64,000 nt of DNA from an uncultured Bacteroidales bacterium (GTDB lineage: Bacteria > Bacteroidota > Bacteroidia > Bacteroidales > Bacteroidaceae): NCBI GenBank assembly GCA_902763885.1, contig CACWTU010000002.1:248001-312000 (forward strand), read 5' to 3'. This document shows, piece after piece, positions 53,508 to 62,306 of the stretch. How positions within the stretch are numbered: the first letter of the stretch is position 1; each line of letters begins with the position of its first letter. The notes under the pieces are model-generated. The model did no database searches and was not told where the DNA came from. It worked only from the letters and a program-made list of their open reading frames with translations. Both the position numbers and the translations under genes were made by a program.

Positions 53508-54276
53508 AATAAAAGAATTCATAATTTGTAAAAATATAGGATATTCCAAAATTCAATGACCAGATGGACCCGACATTATCGTAATGATGGTTCGAAGTGA
53601 ATAATTGGAATCTCAAGGCTTGGTCAGTATCAAAGAAGGGAAATAGGACTTTTTTTAGATGCCAGTCTGTTTCAATCCCCAAATAATACCCTCCGACTAA
53701 TGATGTACTGCTAATTATCTTTTTGTTTTTTATGTCTTTCTCAGTTGTATCTTGTAACATTCTGGAGAATGATACTCCGGCAACAGGAGTCAGGTTGATA
53801 TTATGGTTTGCAAAGAACGTATATCCAATTCCTAATCTTATTTGCACTTTATTGACAAATCGATCAGTATTCCAGTTGTAGTTGTTGTCCGAATCGTAGT
53901 AAAAGTCAGAAGAAAGCAATCGTCCCCATAAAGCTGATCCATTGAGTGCAAACCTAAATGATTGTTTTTGTAACTCAATTAAAAGGTTTAAGCCATTGAA
54001 CAGATTAAATACATCATGAAATTCCCCGATGATAATTGAATTCTCATATCCGATGAAAGATACGGATAGTGATTTGTCCGGGTTGTAATAGGAATAACCT
54101 CCAAAATGTACTTCCGGGAACAAGTATTGTTTAAGCTCGTAAGCATACTCATCATGATTGCCTTTACCCATAAACCGATCATCGGGCTCCAGAAAATCCT
54201 GAGCTTTTACATCAATACTTATAGCGGAAGCTGCAACGAGCAAAGCAGATGATAATACAGCAAATAAATACTTCAT
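53506..54276 (-). CDS. Outer-membrane beta-barrel protein with AQDFLEP module
   Basis: 256 residues. Signal peptide MKYLFAVLSSALLVAAS...VKA, then QDFLEPDDRFMGKG...LKQYLFPE as in the gene at 52074-52673. The rest is amphipathic strands (FRFALNGSALWGRLL, VQIRLGIGYTFFANHNINLTPVAGVSF, LVGGYYLGIETDW) ending in NYEFFY with a terminal aromatic, typical of a small outer-membrane barrel. Ligand unknown. Confidence 0.7.
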   Translation of the reverse strand: MKYLFAVLSSALLVAASAISIDVKAQDFLEPDDRFMGKGNHDEYAYELKQYLFPEVHFGGYSYYNPDKSLSVSFIGYENSIIIGEFHDVFNLFNGLNLLIELQKQSFRFALNGSALWGRLLSSDFYYDSDNNYNWNTDRFVNKVQIRLGIGYTFFANHNINLTPVAGVSFSRMLQDTTEKDIKNKKIISSTSLVGGYYLGIETDWHLKKVLFPFFDTDQALRFQLFTSNHHYDNVGSIWSLNFGISYIFTNYEFFY

Positions 54277-54384
54277 AATTCAGCCTTATTTGCTGCAAAA
54301 CAATCTGTATATATGAGGTCCTGCAAGGATTAAGCGTTGCAAAACCGTTGCAATTTGCGTTTCCCGGTGACTAAATGAGAAAAA

Positions 54385-54408
54385 GAGGATGAATTGAAAG
54401 CCATCCTC
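54385..54408 (-). terminator. Hairpin with T run downstream of vapC
   Basis: On the minus strand GAGGATG pairs with CATCCTC and is followed by TTTTT. It lies in the 191-base gap after vapC, which otherwise shows no gene. Confidence 0.55.
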
Positions 54409-54437
54409 CTAAAAAAGTACCAAGCAGTGCTCAGATT

Positions 54438-54463
54438 GAAGGGGATAGTAAACTGTCCCCTTC
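54438..54463 (-). terminator. Hairpin of the GGGGAC family after vapC
   Basis: GAAGGGGATAGT pairs with ACTGTCCCCTTC with one mismatch. It ends 5 bases from the vapC stop. Confidence 0.6.
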
Positions 54464-54467
54464 GGTA

Positions 54468-54890
54468 CTATTTCTCGTTAAAGATAAGGTTGAGTCCTTG
54501 TCGGGTATAGTAGGGAAAGCGTGTATCACTTGATATGAGAGGGATCCCTAACGTCATGGCGTGTGATATTATCACATGGTCCGATGGGTCCTTGTGGTTC
54601 ATAGTTTTGTTTACGCTTAAACGTGAGTACGTCTGCATCACATCTTTTGCGATGGGCAGAATCTCTACAAAGTGTGTCTCCTCTATGGAGCGCACCATAT
54701 CTTCAGCAGTTTTCCATTTCTTGTTTCCCCATCCCTTGTTGTTATATGCTACAATAAGTTCACGGACACTCTCAGCACTTATGTACATAAGAGTCTCTGG
54801 CTCACTTAAAATAGAATAAACATTTGGGTCAAGTTTATCATGGTCAGTGCTCAGGTATATAAAGATATTGGTATCAAGTAAATATCTCAT
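54468..54890 (-). CDS. vapC: VapC-type PIN-domain toxin
   Basis: 140 residues. PIN ribonuclease: first acidic residue in YLLDTNIFIYL (Asp6), Glu in SAESVRELIVAY, and the C-terminal acidic pair in DPSDHVIISHAMTLGIPLISSDTRF. Toxin that cleaves RNA, probably tRNA, when free of antitoxin. Overlaps its antitoxin gene by ATGA. Confidence 0.88.
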   Translation of the reverse strand: MRYLLDTNIFIYLSTDHDKLDPNVYSILSEPETLMYISAESVRELIVAYNNKGWGNKKWKTAEDMVRSIEETHFVEILPIAKDVMQTYSRLSVNKTMNHKDPSDHVIISHAMTLGIPLISSDTRFPYYTRQGLNLIFNEK

Positions 54891-55051
54891 AACAACAGCA
54901 TTGGATCTTTAACCCATACTTCTCCAAGATGTTCAACAAATGATTTCATACTCCTGTTTTGTGGTACAATAGTAGCCTTGATGGCTCTCCTCTCTTCAGG
55001 GGTCATCTTCTTCCTCTTTTTTGAGGTGTTTTTAGTGGTTTTGGTTTCCAT
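54887..55051 (-). CDS. vapB: VapB-type antitoxin (54 residues)
   Basis: Reads METKTTKNTSKKRKKMTP, then EERRAIKATIVPQNRSM, and ends DPMLLL. Basic N-terminus (possible DNA contact) and a short helical C-terminus that could cover the toxin. No clear AbrB or RHH fold; called antitoxin because it overlaps vapC by 4 bases on the toxin's 5' side and has a promoter 28 bases upstream. Confidence 0.7.
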   Translation of the reverse strand: METKTTKNTSKKRKKMTPEERRAIKATIVPQNRSMKSFVEHLGEVWVKDPMLLL

Positions 55052-55079
55052 AATATTATAGTTTTATAACTGTTTGTGG

Positions 55080-55087
55080 CAAAGATA
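55080..55087 (-). promoter_or_regulatory. vapBC promoter -7 box
   Basis: TATCTTTG followed by C on the minus strand, 28 bases before the antitoxin ATG. Confidence 0.65.
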
Positions 55088-55137
55088 ATGAAAAATCTGA
55101 AACTTGTTCATGACACAGGGAAACGATACTATTGTGT

Positions 55138-55410
55138 CTAGCCTACGAAATAGTTTACTCTGGTCTTACTTTGACAGCCGGGGCATTCAAATTCCAGGAA
55201 AGATTGAAACCTCTTAATTGTAGCATCTTTGAAAACATCGCCATATTTACTGGTCGTATTGCCGGCGTGATCCAGAAAGTTATTCTTGTTGAAAGAAACC
55301 TCACCACCGCATTTGGGGCAAGAATAAAGGGTTCGATAATAGACTCGGGGGTCTTCTTCTCCGCCCATTTTAGTATCAGTAAAAACTTCTGAAGCGTTAT
55401 ACTCTTTCAT
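55138..55410 (-). CDS. Small zinc-ribbon protein
   Basis: 90 residues from MKEYNASEVFTD; an upstream ATG at 55443 would overlap the preceding gene. CPKCGG (about 31-36) and CPGC (about 77-80) form a zinc-ribbon pair, separated by FNKNNFLDHAGNTTSKYGDVF. Possibly a DNA-, RNA- or protein-binding accessory protein. It follows the immunity-like gene by 16 bases. Confidence 0.65.
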   Translation of the reverse strand: MKEYNASEVFTDTKMGGEEDPRVYYRTLYSCPKCGGEVSFNKNNFLDHAGNTTSKYGDVFKDATIKRFQSFLEFECPGCQSKTRVNYFVG

Positions 55411-55426
55411 AGTGTTGAACTTTATT

Positions 55427-56068
55427 CTAAGACTGAAGGACATTTTTTGCGTGAGAACGCCAATTCATCAAGAAATCATATGCTACGATGCATGCCTCAG
55501 GTACACTGTCCAATATGGCAAGACCACTGATGAACTTGTTAAAGTTGTTGACTACATACAATTTGCCGTTCTGTTCATGAATGACAATGGTCTGGACTCC
55601 CAGTGTAATAGAGATATACGTACTGCCTTCGGTGCTTTGTGAAACGGCGGCTTGTGGTTCTTTCCTTGTGACGTATGCCAGAAATCGGTCAAAACTATTT
55701 GTTACGGGATACAGCTTACCTTTTACCATTAAACGTCCTGTCCATCGGAAAATGACATTTATTATATTATGATAAGCCGATATCAGATCATCAATATCTT
55801 GATTCCGACTCCACAAATGTTTGCCCTCATCCCAATACGCAGATACTTTTAAAAAGAAATACTCACATGCGTCAGCTTCATTCTCAAACAGTTGAATATC
55901 TTTTTTTGACCCTCTCTCATTTATCAGATAAGACTCCCATTGATTTGATGTGTTACTCAACACATAACCCTCAAGAAAACCATATGGAAAATCAAAATCT
56001 TTCAGGCAATAGTAGTTCCGCGGAACTCCTATCGAATCAAGTCTCTTCTGTAATTCAATTCTATTCAT
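55427..56068 (-). CDS. Immunity-like protein of a polymorphic toxin type
   Basis: 213 residues from MNRIELQKRLDSIGVPRNYY. A longer frame to 56293 crosses a repeat and lacks homology. The pattern of an N-terminal short helix, a Tyr-rich strand (GYVLSNTSNQWESYLINERGSKK), then FENEADACEYFFLKV recalls a widespread immunity family whose members read xxxERGxxxxxxxFxxExEAC. No toxin partner is nearby, so it would be an orphan immunity gene. The C-terminal half is unrecognised. Confidence 0.5.
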   Translation of the reverse strand: MNRIELQKRLDSIGVPRNYYCLKDFDFPYGFLEGYVLSNTSNQWESYLINERGSKKDIQLFENEADACEYFFLKVSAYWDEGKHLWSRNQDIDDLISAYHNIINVIFRWTGRLMVKGKLYPVTNSFDRFLAYVTRKEPQAAVSQSTEGSTYISITLGVQTIVIHEQNGKLYVVNNFNKFISGLAILDSVPEACIVAYDFLMNWRSHAKNVLQS

Positions 56069-56110
56069 GACAATTGCAAATCTAATTAAAAAATCACACA
56101 AAAAGTTTAG

Positions 56111-56247
56111 TGGCCATACATTGGAATAGAATGGTTGTGGGGGCGATTTTTTGCAAGTATGGCCGGAAGAATGGGGAAAAAGGGGCTTTTTGATGCCATA
56201 CTTGCAGGAAATGTGGATTATATGGCTTGTGGTGAGAGGTATGGCCA
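56111..56247. repeat. Nested palindromic repeat, copy 2 (right edge of accessory island)
   Basis: Outer arms TGGCCATAC (56111-56119) and GTATGGCCA (56239-56247). Inner arms GCAAGTATGGC (56153-56163) and GCCATACTTGC (56195-56205). Inner spacing (42 bases from arm start to arm start) is identical to copy 1. The outer arms differ from copy 1 at a matched position on both sides (G/C to A/T), a compensatory change. Confidence 0.75.
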
Positions 56248-56253
56248 TAAAAA

Positions 56254-56290
56254 AGAATTGAGAACCGCCCGGATGGCAATTCTCAATTCT
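56254..56290 (-). terminator. mutB terminator hairpin
   Basis: AGAATTGAGAA (56254-56264) pairs perfectly with TTCTCAATTCT (56280-56290). The loop contains GCCCGGATGGC, the inverse of the CATCCGG tail seen at 8752. It lies 23 bases beyond the mutB stop. Confidence 0.65.
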
Positions 56291-56313
56291 CAATTTTCAA
56301 TTTTCAATTGGAA

Positions 56314-58458
56314 TTACTCCGCCAGGAGCAATTCCATAACTTGGACAGCGGCTTTGGCGACGCTGGTGCCGGGGCCGAATATGGCGGCGGCGCCTGCCTT
56401 GTAGAGGAAATCGTAGTCCTGGGCGGGGATTACACCGCCTACTACTACCATGATATCCTCGCGGCCCAGTTTCTTGAGTTCCTCGATAACCTGCGGAACC
56501 AGGGTCTTATGGCCGGCGGCAAGTGATGAGACGCCCAGTACGTGGACATCGTTCTCAACTGCCTCGCGGGCCGACTCGGCCGGAGTCTGGAAGAGCGGAC
56601 CCATATCCACGTCAAAACCGCAGTCAGCGTAACCGGTGGCTACAACCTTGGCGCCGCGGTCGTGACCGTCCTGACCCATCTTGGCAATCATGATACGGGG
56701 CTGACGGCCCTCCTTCTTTGCGAACTCTGCTGTAAGCTGGCAGGCTTTCTCAAAGTCTGCGTCTTTCTTGCTTTCTGATGAATACACGCCTGATATTGTT
56801 CTGATTACTGCTTTGTATCGGCCTACAACCTTCTCGCAGGCGTAGGAAATCTCACCCAGTGATGCGCGTACCTTGGCGGCCTCAACGGCAAGTGCAAGCA
56901 GGTTGCCCTTACCGGTCTCGACGCACTTGGTGATGGCATCAAGAGCCTTTTGTACATCGGCCTCGTTGCGGTTGGCACGGAGTTGTTTCAAGCGCTCAAT
57001 CTGCTGGTTGCGTACGGCGGTGTTGTCGATCTCAAGGATATCGATGGGATCCTCGTGATCCAGACGGTACTTGTTGGTACCTACTATGGTCTGGGTGCCG
57101 CAGTCTATGCGGGCCTGGGTGCGGGCAGCTGCCTCCTCGATACGCATCTTGGGCAGACCGGTCTCGATGGCCTTTGCCATACCTCCCAGCTTCTCAATCT
57201 CCTGGATGTGCTCCCAAGCCTTGTGGGCAATCTCGTTGGTCAGAGACTCAATGTAGTATGAGCCTGCCCACGGGTCAACCTCGCGGCATACGTTGGTCTC
57301 CTCCTGGATGTAGATCTGGGTGTTACGGGCAATACGGGCACTGAAATCGGTAGGCAGTGCTATGGCCTCGTCCAGAGCGTTGGTGTGCAGAGACTGGGTG
57401 TGACCTAAGGCTGCTGCCATAGCCTCGATGCAGGTACGGCCTACGTTGTTGAACGGATCCTGCTCGGTGAGTGACCAACCTGATGTCTGGCAGTGTGTAC
57501 GCAGAGCCATTGACTTGGGGTTCTTGGCACCGAAGCTCTTGGTTATCTTGGCCCAGAGCAGACGGGCTGCACGCATCTTGGCAATCTCCATGAGGTGGTT
57601 GGTACCGATGGCCCAGAAGAATGACAGACGCGGTGCGAATGTATCTATGTTCATGCCGGCGTTGATACCTGCACGCAGATACTCCATACCATCGGCCAGA
57701 GTGTAAGCCAGCTCAATATCGGCGGTAGCACCTGCCTCCTGCATGTGGTAACCGGAGATTGATATTGAGTTGAACTTGGGCATATTCTGTGATGTATATT
57801 CGAATATGTCGGCAATTATCTTCATGGAGAACTTGGGCGGATAGATATAGGTGTTACGCACCATGAACTCCTTGAGGATATCGTTCTGGATGGTTCCCTG
57901 AAGCTCCTCAAGTGTGGCACCCTGCTCCAGACCTGATACTATGTAGAAGGCCAGGATAGGCAGAACGGCACCGTTCATTGTCATTGATACTGACATCTTG
58001 TTAAGAGGTATGCCGTCAAACAGTACCTTCATATCCTCGACCGAGCAGATGGATACACCGGCCTTACCTACGTCACCTACCACACGCTCGTGGTCGGCAT
58101 CGTAGCCGCGGTGGGTGGCAAGGTCAAACGCAACAGACAGACCTTTCTGACCGGCGGCCAGGTTACGGCGGTAGAATGCGTTACTCTCCTCAGCAGTGGA
58201 GAATCCGGCATACTGACGGATGGTCCAGGGACGCATCACATACATGGTCGAGTAGGGTCCGCGAAGGTTAGGGGCGATACCTGCGGCATAGTTCAGATGC
58301 TCCATGCCCTCCAGGTCCTCCTTGGTATATACAGGCTTTACTTCAATGTGCTCCGGAGTCTTCCAGATCTCATCGGCACCGGCCTTTGTCTTGCATCCGC
58401 AAAGAGCCTCCTTGGGGGCTGCGGACTTGATGTCTATATTCTTGAAATCGGGTTTCAT
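56314..58458 (-). CDS. mutB: Methylmalonyl-CoA mutase, large catalytic subunit
   Basis: 714 residues. Interconverts methylmalonyl-CoA and succinyl-CoA for propionate metabolism. TIM barrel with [21 protein letters not shown] and [15 protein letters not shown]. The C-terminal B12 domain has [21 protein letters not shown] with the cobalt-ligand His near residue 599. Lies 9 bases after mutA on the same strand. Confidence 0.97.
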   Translation of the reverse strand: MKPDFKNIDIKSAAPKEALCGCKTKAGADEIWKTPEHIEVKPVYTKEDLEGMEHLNYAAGIAPNLRGPYSTMYVMRPWTIRQYAGFSTAEESNAFYRRNLAAGQKGLSVAFDLATHRGYDADHERVVGDVGKAGVSICSVEDMKVLFDGIPLNKMSVSMTMNGAVLPILAFYIVSGLEQGATLEELQGTIQNDILKEFMVRNTYIYPPKFSMKIIADIFEYTSQNMPKFNSISISGYHMQEAGATADIELAYTLADGMEYLRAGINAGMNIDTFAPRLSFFWAIGTNHLMEIAKMRAARLLWAKITKSFGAKNPKSMALRTHCQTSGWSLTEQDPFNNVGRTCIEAMAAALGHTQSLHTNALDEAIALPTDFSARIARNTQIYIQEETNVCREVDPWAGSYYIESLTNEIAHKAWEHIQEIEKLGGMAKAIETGLPKMRIEEAAARTQARIDCGTQTIVGTNKYRLDHEDPIDILEIDNTAVRNQQIERLKQLRANRNEADVQKALDAITKCVETGKGNLLALAVEAAKVRASLGEISYACEKVVGRYKAVIRTISGVYSSESKKDADFEKACQLTAEFAKKEGRQPRIMIAKMGQDGHDRGAKVVATGYADCGFDVDMGPLFQTPAESAREAVENDVHVLGVSSLAAGHKTLVPQVIEELKKLGREDIMVVVGGVIPAQDYDFLYKAGAAAIFGPGTSVAKAAVQVMELLLAE

Positions 58459-58467
58459 AACTACGGA

Positions 58468-60345
58468 TTATTTGATGTTAAGCTTGCTGTTGAAATCACG
58501 GAGAGTCTCAAGTACGTTGCAGCGTACATGGACGTAATTCTCTATACCGGCGGCCTTGAGGTCCTCGATGCAGGCGGGGTTACCGGCAATGACGAATATT
58601 GCGCTGTCACCTACAGCCTTGAATGCGGCGGGACCGTACTCGGCGTACTCATCGTCGCTTGAGCAGAGCACCACGATATCGGCACCTGCCTTGCGGGCAG
58701 CCTCGGCTCCCTCCTGGACGGTCTTGAAACCAAGGTTGTCTATAATCTCGTAGCCTGCGCAGCCAAAGAAGTTACCCGAGAACTGGGCGCGGGCCTGACG
58801 CATGGCCAGATTTCCGATGGTGAGCATGAACACCTTGGGACGGCGGCCGCTGGCCTCGGTCTGAAGGCGCAATGCCTCAAACTCTGATGCTATGCGAGAG
58901 CTGTCAAGGGTTGCGATGGTTGCCTCACCCTCTGCCTTGCAGCAGCAACAGCAGGTCTTGGGGGCACGGCCCTCGGACATCTCCTTGATGTTGGGGAACT
59001 GGTTGGTTCCCAGAAGTGACTCCTTACGCTTGGCGGCGTTCTCATGACGGGTGGCGTTGGTGGCGTTTACAGCCTCCTGAACCTTGCCGGCCTTTACCAT
59101 TGCCAGCATACCGCCCTCATCCTCAACCTGGAGGAACAGTTTCCATGCCTGCTCTGCCAGAGCCTCGGTCAGGTTCTCCACGTAGTATGAACCGCCGGCG
59201 GGATCTACAACCTTGTCAAAGTGTGACTCCTCCTTAAGCAGCAGCTGCTGGTTACGTGCCAGACGCTCCGAGAAATCATCGGATTTCTGATATGCTGCAT
59301 CGAACGGGGTGACTGTGATTGAGTTGACACCTGCCAGAGCGGCACTCATGGCCTCGGTCTGTGAACGCAGCAGGTTTACGTACGGGTCAAACAGTGTCTG
59401 GTTGTACTTGGTGGTGACTGCGTTGATGAACATCTTGCATGAGCAACGGCAGATGCCGTCCTCGGGGTTCTTGCCGCAGTGGCACTCTGGCTTGTAGGCC
59501 TCGACTATCTTGGCCCAAAGCATACGTGCTGCGCGGAACTTGGCAATCTCCATGAAATAGTTGGAGCCGATGCCCATGTTGAACTGGATCTTCTTGGCTA
59601 CCTTGTCGGCTGGAACGCCGGCCTCGGTGAGGGAACGCATGTACTCGTTACCCCAAGCCAGTGCATAACCCAGCTCCTGATAGCAGAATGCGCCGCTGTC
59701 GGTAAGCATTGAAGCCTTGACGGTGAGGGCGCGGAACTTCTTGAGGGGCTCAAGTATCTCAATCAGTTTGGCGGCATCATCAAGACCGCACTCAACGCCG
59801 TTCTTGAGCATTGAGCCGATGGGATCATATGCGATTGAACCCTTCAGCGTGCTCAGGTCATAACCTTTTTTGGTGAAGTAGTCAACCAGAGCCTGGGCCT
59901 GTGCGCAAGCCAGCTGGGGCTTGGTGCTGAAATTGAGTTCGATGCAATCGGCCAGTATGCCGTCCAGCAGTGCCTCCAGATCGGCACCCTCAATCAGACG
60001 GCCGCGGCAGCAGAAACTGAGTGAATCGACACCCTTGTTCAAGATATCAAGAGCCTTTGCATTGGCCTCCTTGATGTCTTTGGTGCTGATACCCTGGCGT
60101 ACAAACCAGCTGTTGCATGCCTTGGTGCCGCGCTTGTAAGGAAATTCTCCGGGTTTGGTCTCTGTGTCAAGGCCTGCCAGATCCTCCTGGCGGTAGAACG
60201 GCTGAACCTTGAATCCCTCGTTGGTTCTCCACACGAGTTTCTTCTCAAAATCGGCGCCCTTAAGGTCCTCAGTTATCTTGGCCATCCACTCCTCGGTGGA
60301 CACGGGCGGGAACTCTGAGAAGAGTTTTTCTTTGTAGTTTGACAT
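58468..60345 (-). CDS. mutA: Methylmalonyl-CoA mutase, small subunit
   Basis: 625 residues. Same two-domain plan as MutB, but the C-terminal domain lacks the DxHxxG cobalamin motif, as expected for the non-catalytic subunit. Two Cys-rich stretches stand out: CHC...ICRCSC (Cys 288, 290, 299, 301, 303) in the barrel, and five Cys in a row (465-469) at the domain linker. They could bind metal or a cluster; I do not know how common they are in relatives. First gene of mutA-mutB. Confidence 0.93.
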   Translation of the reverse strand: MSNYKEKLFSEFPPVSTEEWMAKITEDLKGADFEKKLVWRTNEGFKVQPFYRQEDLAGLDTETKPGEFPYKRGTKACNSWFVRQGISTKDIKEANAKALDILNKGVDSLSFCCRGRLIEGADLEALLDGILADCIELNFSTKPQLACAQAQALVDYFTKKGYDLSTLKGSIAYDPIGSMLKNGVECGLDDAAKLIEILEPLKKFRALTVKASMLTDSGAFCYQELGYALAWGNEYMRSLTEAGVPADKVAKKIQFNMGIGSNYFMEIAKFRAARMLWAKIVEAYKPECHCGKNPEDGICRCSCKMFINAVTTKYNQTLFDPYVNLLRSQTEAMSAALAGVNSITVTPFDAAYQKSDDFSERLARNQQLLLKEESHFDKVVDPAGGSYYVENLTEALAEQAWKLFLQVEDEGGMLAMVKAGKVQEAVNATNATRHENAAKRKESLLGTNQFPNIKEMSEGRAPKTCCCCCKAEGEATIATLDSSRIASEFEALRLQTEASGRRPKVFMLTIGNLAMRQARAQFSGNFFGCAGYEIIDNLGFKTVQEGAEAARKAGADIVVLCSSDDEYAEYGPAAFKAVGDSAIFVIAGNPACIEDLKAAGIENYVHVRCNVLETLRDFNSKLNIK

Positions 60346-60404
60346 AAATTACTTGTTTGATAGGATAATTCTCAATTGTGTGTTCTGTCATGCACAAAAC
60401 ATGG

Positions 60405-60412
60405 CAAATATA
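60405..60412 (-). promoter_or_regulatory. mutAB promoter -7 box
   Basis: TATATTTG followed by C on the minus strand, 59 bases before the mutA ATG. Confidence 0.6.
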
Positions 60413-60516
60413 ACTAATAAGGTTGACTAATCCTACTTAAATCCTGCTGATTTATATTATTTGAATAACTATAAATTTTTAAGGATTTGTTATGAATAAC
60501 GTGTATAAAATGTGAG

Positions 60517-60524
60517 TAACTTTG
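60517..60524 (+). promoter_or_regulatory. -7 box of the AspT-type transporter gene
   Basis: TAACTTTG followed by C, 52 bases before the ATG at 60577. Confidence 0.6.
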
Positions 60525-60576
60525 CGGTCGAAAAAATCGGACAAGCCTTAATGGCTGCTCAAAACGCTGAAACATA

Positions 60577-62268
60577 ATGGATTGGATAAAAACACTGCTG
60601 TTTGATACAGAATCTATAGCTCATCTTCTCTTGCTTTACTCTTTCGTGATAGCGGTAGGCGTACTGCTTGGAAAGCTCAAGTTCCGTGGGGTATCGTTCG
60701 GCGTGGCATTCATTCTGTTTACAGGAATCGTAGTAGGCCATTTCGGCTTTACGGGTAATCTCAAGACAATAGGCTTTGTCCAGGATTTCGGACTTATATT
60801 GTTTGTATATAGTCTGGGCCTTCAGGTAGGTCCTTCTTTCTTTACATCATTCCGTCAGGGAGGTATGAGGATGAACCGTCTGGCCGTGTATATGGTACTG
60901 CTTAATCTTGCGGTGGCGATAGGTGTTTATTACCTGATGTTTGACCGTAGCAATCCGGACAGTTTCCCCATGCTTGTGGGTGTACTGAGCGGTGCCGTTA
61001 CCAATACTCCCGGGCTTGGTGCTGCAGAGGAGGCTCTGCGTCAGATGGGCAATACCAGCGTTGAGATAGCATCGGGCTATGCCTGTGCCTATCCGCTGGC
61101 TGTGTTAGGCGTTATAATGGTGCCGATGATTGTCAAGTTCATCTGCAGGATCAAGGATCAGACTGAAAACGAACAGCTGGCCAATCTGGAGCAGGCCGAT
61201 ACCAGCCAGAAACCCAAACGCCAGTATATTGAGATGCAGAATGACCGCCTGGCAGGACGCACGGTGGTTGAGTTGAGGCGTATCATGAACCGTGAGTTCA
61301 TCTGCTCACGCCTGATGCATGACGGCAAGGTGGAGACCCCTCACAGGGATACCGTGGTGAATCTCGGTGACCAGCTTTGCATTGTAAGTTCAGAGGATGA
61401 TGCCGATGCCATTCTGGCTATATTGGGTTCACACGTGGATGTGGAGTGGGATAATGTAAAGGGTTCGGAGCCTCTGGTGTCACGCCGCATAGCCGTGACC
61501 AAGGAGAAGCTCAACGGCAAGACACTGGGTGAACTTCATCTGGGCAGCATATACGATGTCACCATAACCCGCGTGGTACGTTCCGGTACTGAGCTGTTTG
61601 CCTCGGCAAGCCTTATCCTGCAGGTGGGTGACCGCCTTACGGTAGTGGGCAAGGAGAGCAGTGTGACGGCTGTGGCACAGCGTGTGGGCAATGAGATAAA
61701 ACGCCTTGATGCTCCTAACATAGCTACCATATTCATCGGTATTATGGTGGGTGTACTCTTTGGCAGCATTCCTTTCTCTATTCCGGGTATTCCTACGCCT
61801 ATGAAGCTTGGCCTGGCCGGCGGTCCGCTTATCATCGCAATCCTGATAAGCAGGTTCGGTTATAAGTTAGGATTGGTTACATATACCAAGGCAAGTGCCA
61901 ATATGATGCTGCGTGAAGTGGGTATCGCACTGTTCCTGGCAAGTGTAGGCATCAAGTCTGGTGCCAGTTTCTTTGAGACGGTTACATCGGGTGACGGACT
62001 CATATATATGCTGGGCGGACTGCTCATCACCGTAATACCCGTATTCATTGTGGCTCTCATAGCCCGCAAGCGTTACAAGATGAACTACTACAGCATATTG
62101 GGTCTTGTGGCAGGCGCCAGCACCAATCCTCCCGCCCTGGCATTCGCCAACAGCCAGACTGAGCACGATGCTCCCGCCGTAGCATACTCTACGGTCTATC
62201 CTCTGACCATGTTCCTGCGTATTCTCACGGCACAACTGATGGTGCTGATAGGCTGCAGCCTCTTCTAA
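60577..62268 (+). CDS. AspT/YidE/YbjL-family transporter
   Basis: 563 residues. Two homologous membrane halves (about 5-185 and 375-560) share GAVTNTPGLGAAEE and GASTNPPALAFAN, the family hallmark. Between them are two TrkA-C (RCK_C) domains (about 210-290 and 295-370: NRLAGRTVVELRRI-type starts with LGDQLCIV and VGDRLTVVG). Probably an exchanger of small organic anions or amino acids, gated by a ligand at the TrkA-C domains. Substrate unknown. Confidence 0.88.
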   Translation: MDWIKTLLFDTESIAHLLLLYSFVIAVGVLLGKLKFRGVSFGVAFILFTGIVVGHFGFTGNLKTIGFVQDFGLILFVYSLGLQVGPSFFTSFRQGGMRMNRLAVYMVLLNLAVAIGVYYLMFDRSNPDSFPMLVGVLSGAVTNTPGLGAAEEALRQMGNTSVEIASGYACAYPLAVLGVIMVPMIVKFICRIKDQTENEQLANLEQADTSQKPKRQYIEMQNDRLAGRTVVELRRIMNREFICSRLMHDGKVETPHRDTVVNLGDQLCIVSSEDDADAILAILGSHVDVEWDNVKGSEPLVSRRIAVTKEKLNGKTLGELHLGSIYDVTITRVVRSGTELFASASLILQVGDRLTVVGKESSVTAVAQRVGNEIKRLDAPNIATIFIGIMVGVLFGSIPFSIPGIPTPMKLGLAGGPLIIAILISRFGYKLGLVTYTKASANMMLREVGIALFLASVGIKSGASFFETVTSGDGLIYMLGGLLITVIPVFIVALIARKRYKMNYYSILGLVAGASTNPPALAFANSQTEHDAPAVAYSTVYPLTMFLRILTAQLMVLIGCSLF

Positions 62269-62306
62269 AATGTACCAAAGGGGTCTGTCCCCAATGGTAC
62301 ATTTTT
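62267..62306. terminator. Bidirectional hairpin of the GGGGAC family
   Basis: AAAATGTACCA (62267-62277) pairs with TGGTACATTTT, with an inner GGGG/CCCC step around TCTGT. It overlaps the stop of the transporter gene and lies at the end of the converging gene. Confidence 0.75.

Noticed and set aside
56069..56293. N-terminal extension of the immunity-like protein
   Set aside because: The extra 75 codons run through the palindromic repeat and the mutB terminator and have no homology; the ATG at 56068 fits the family start.
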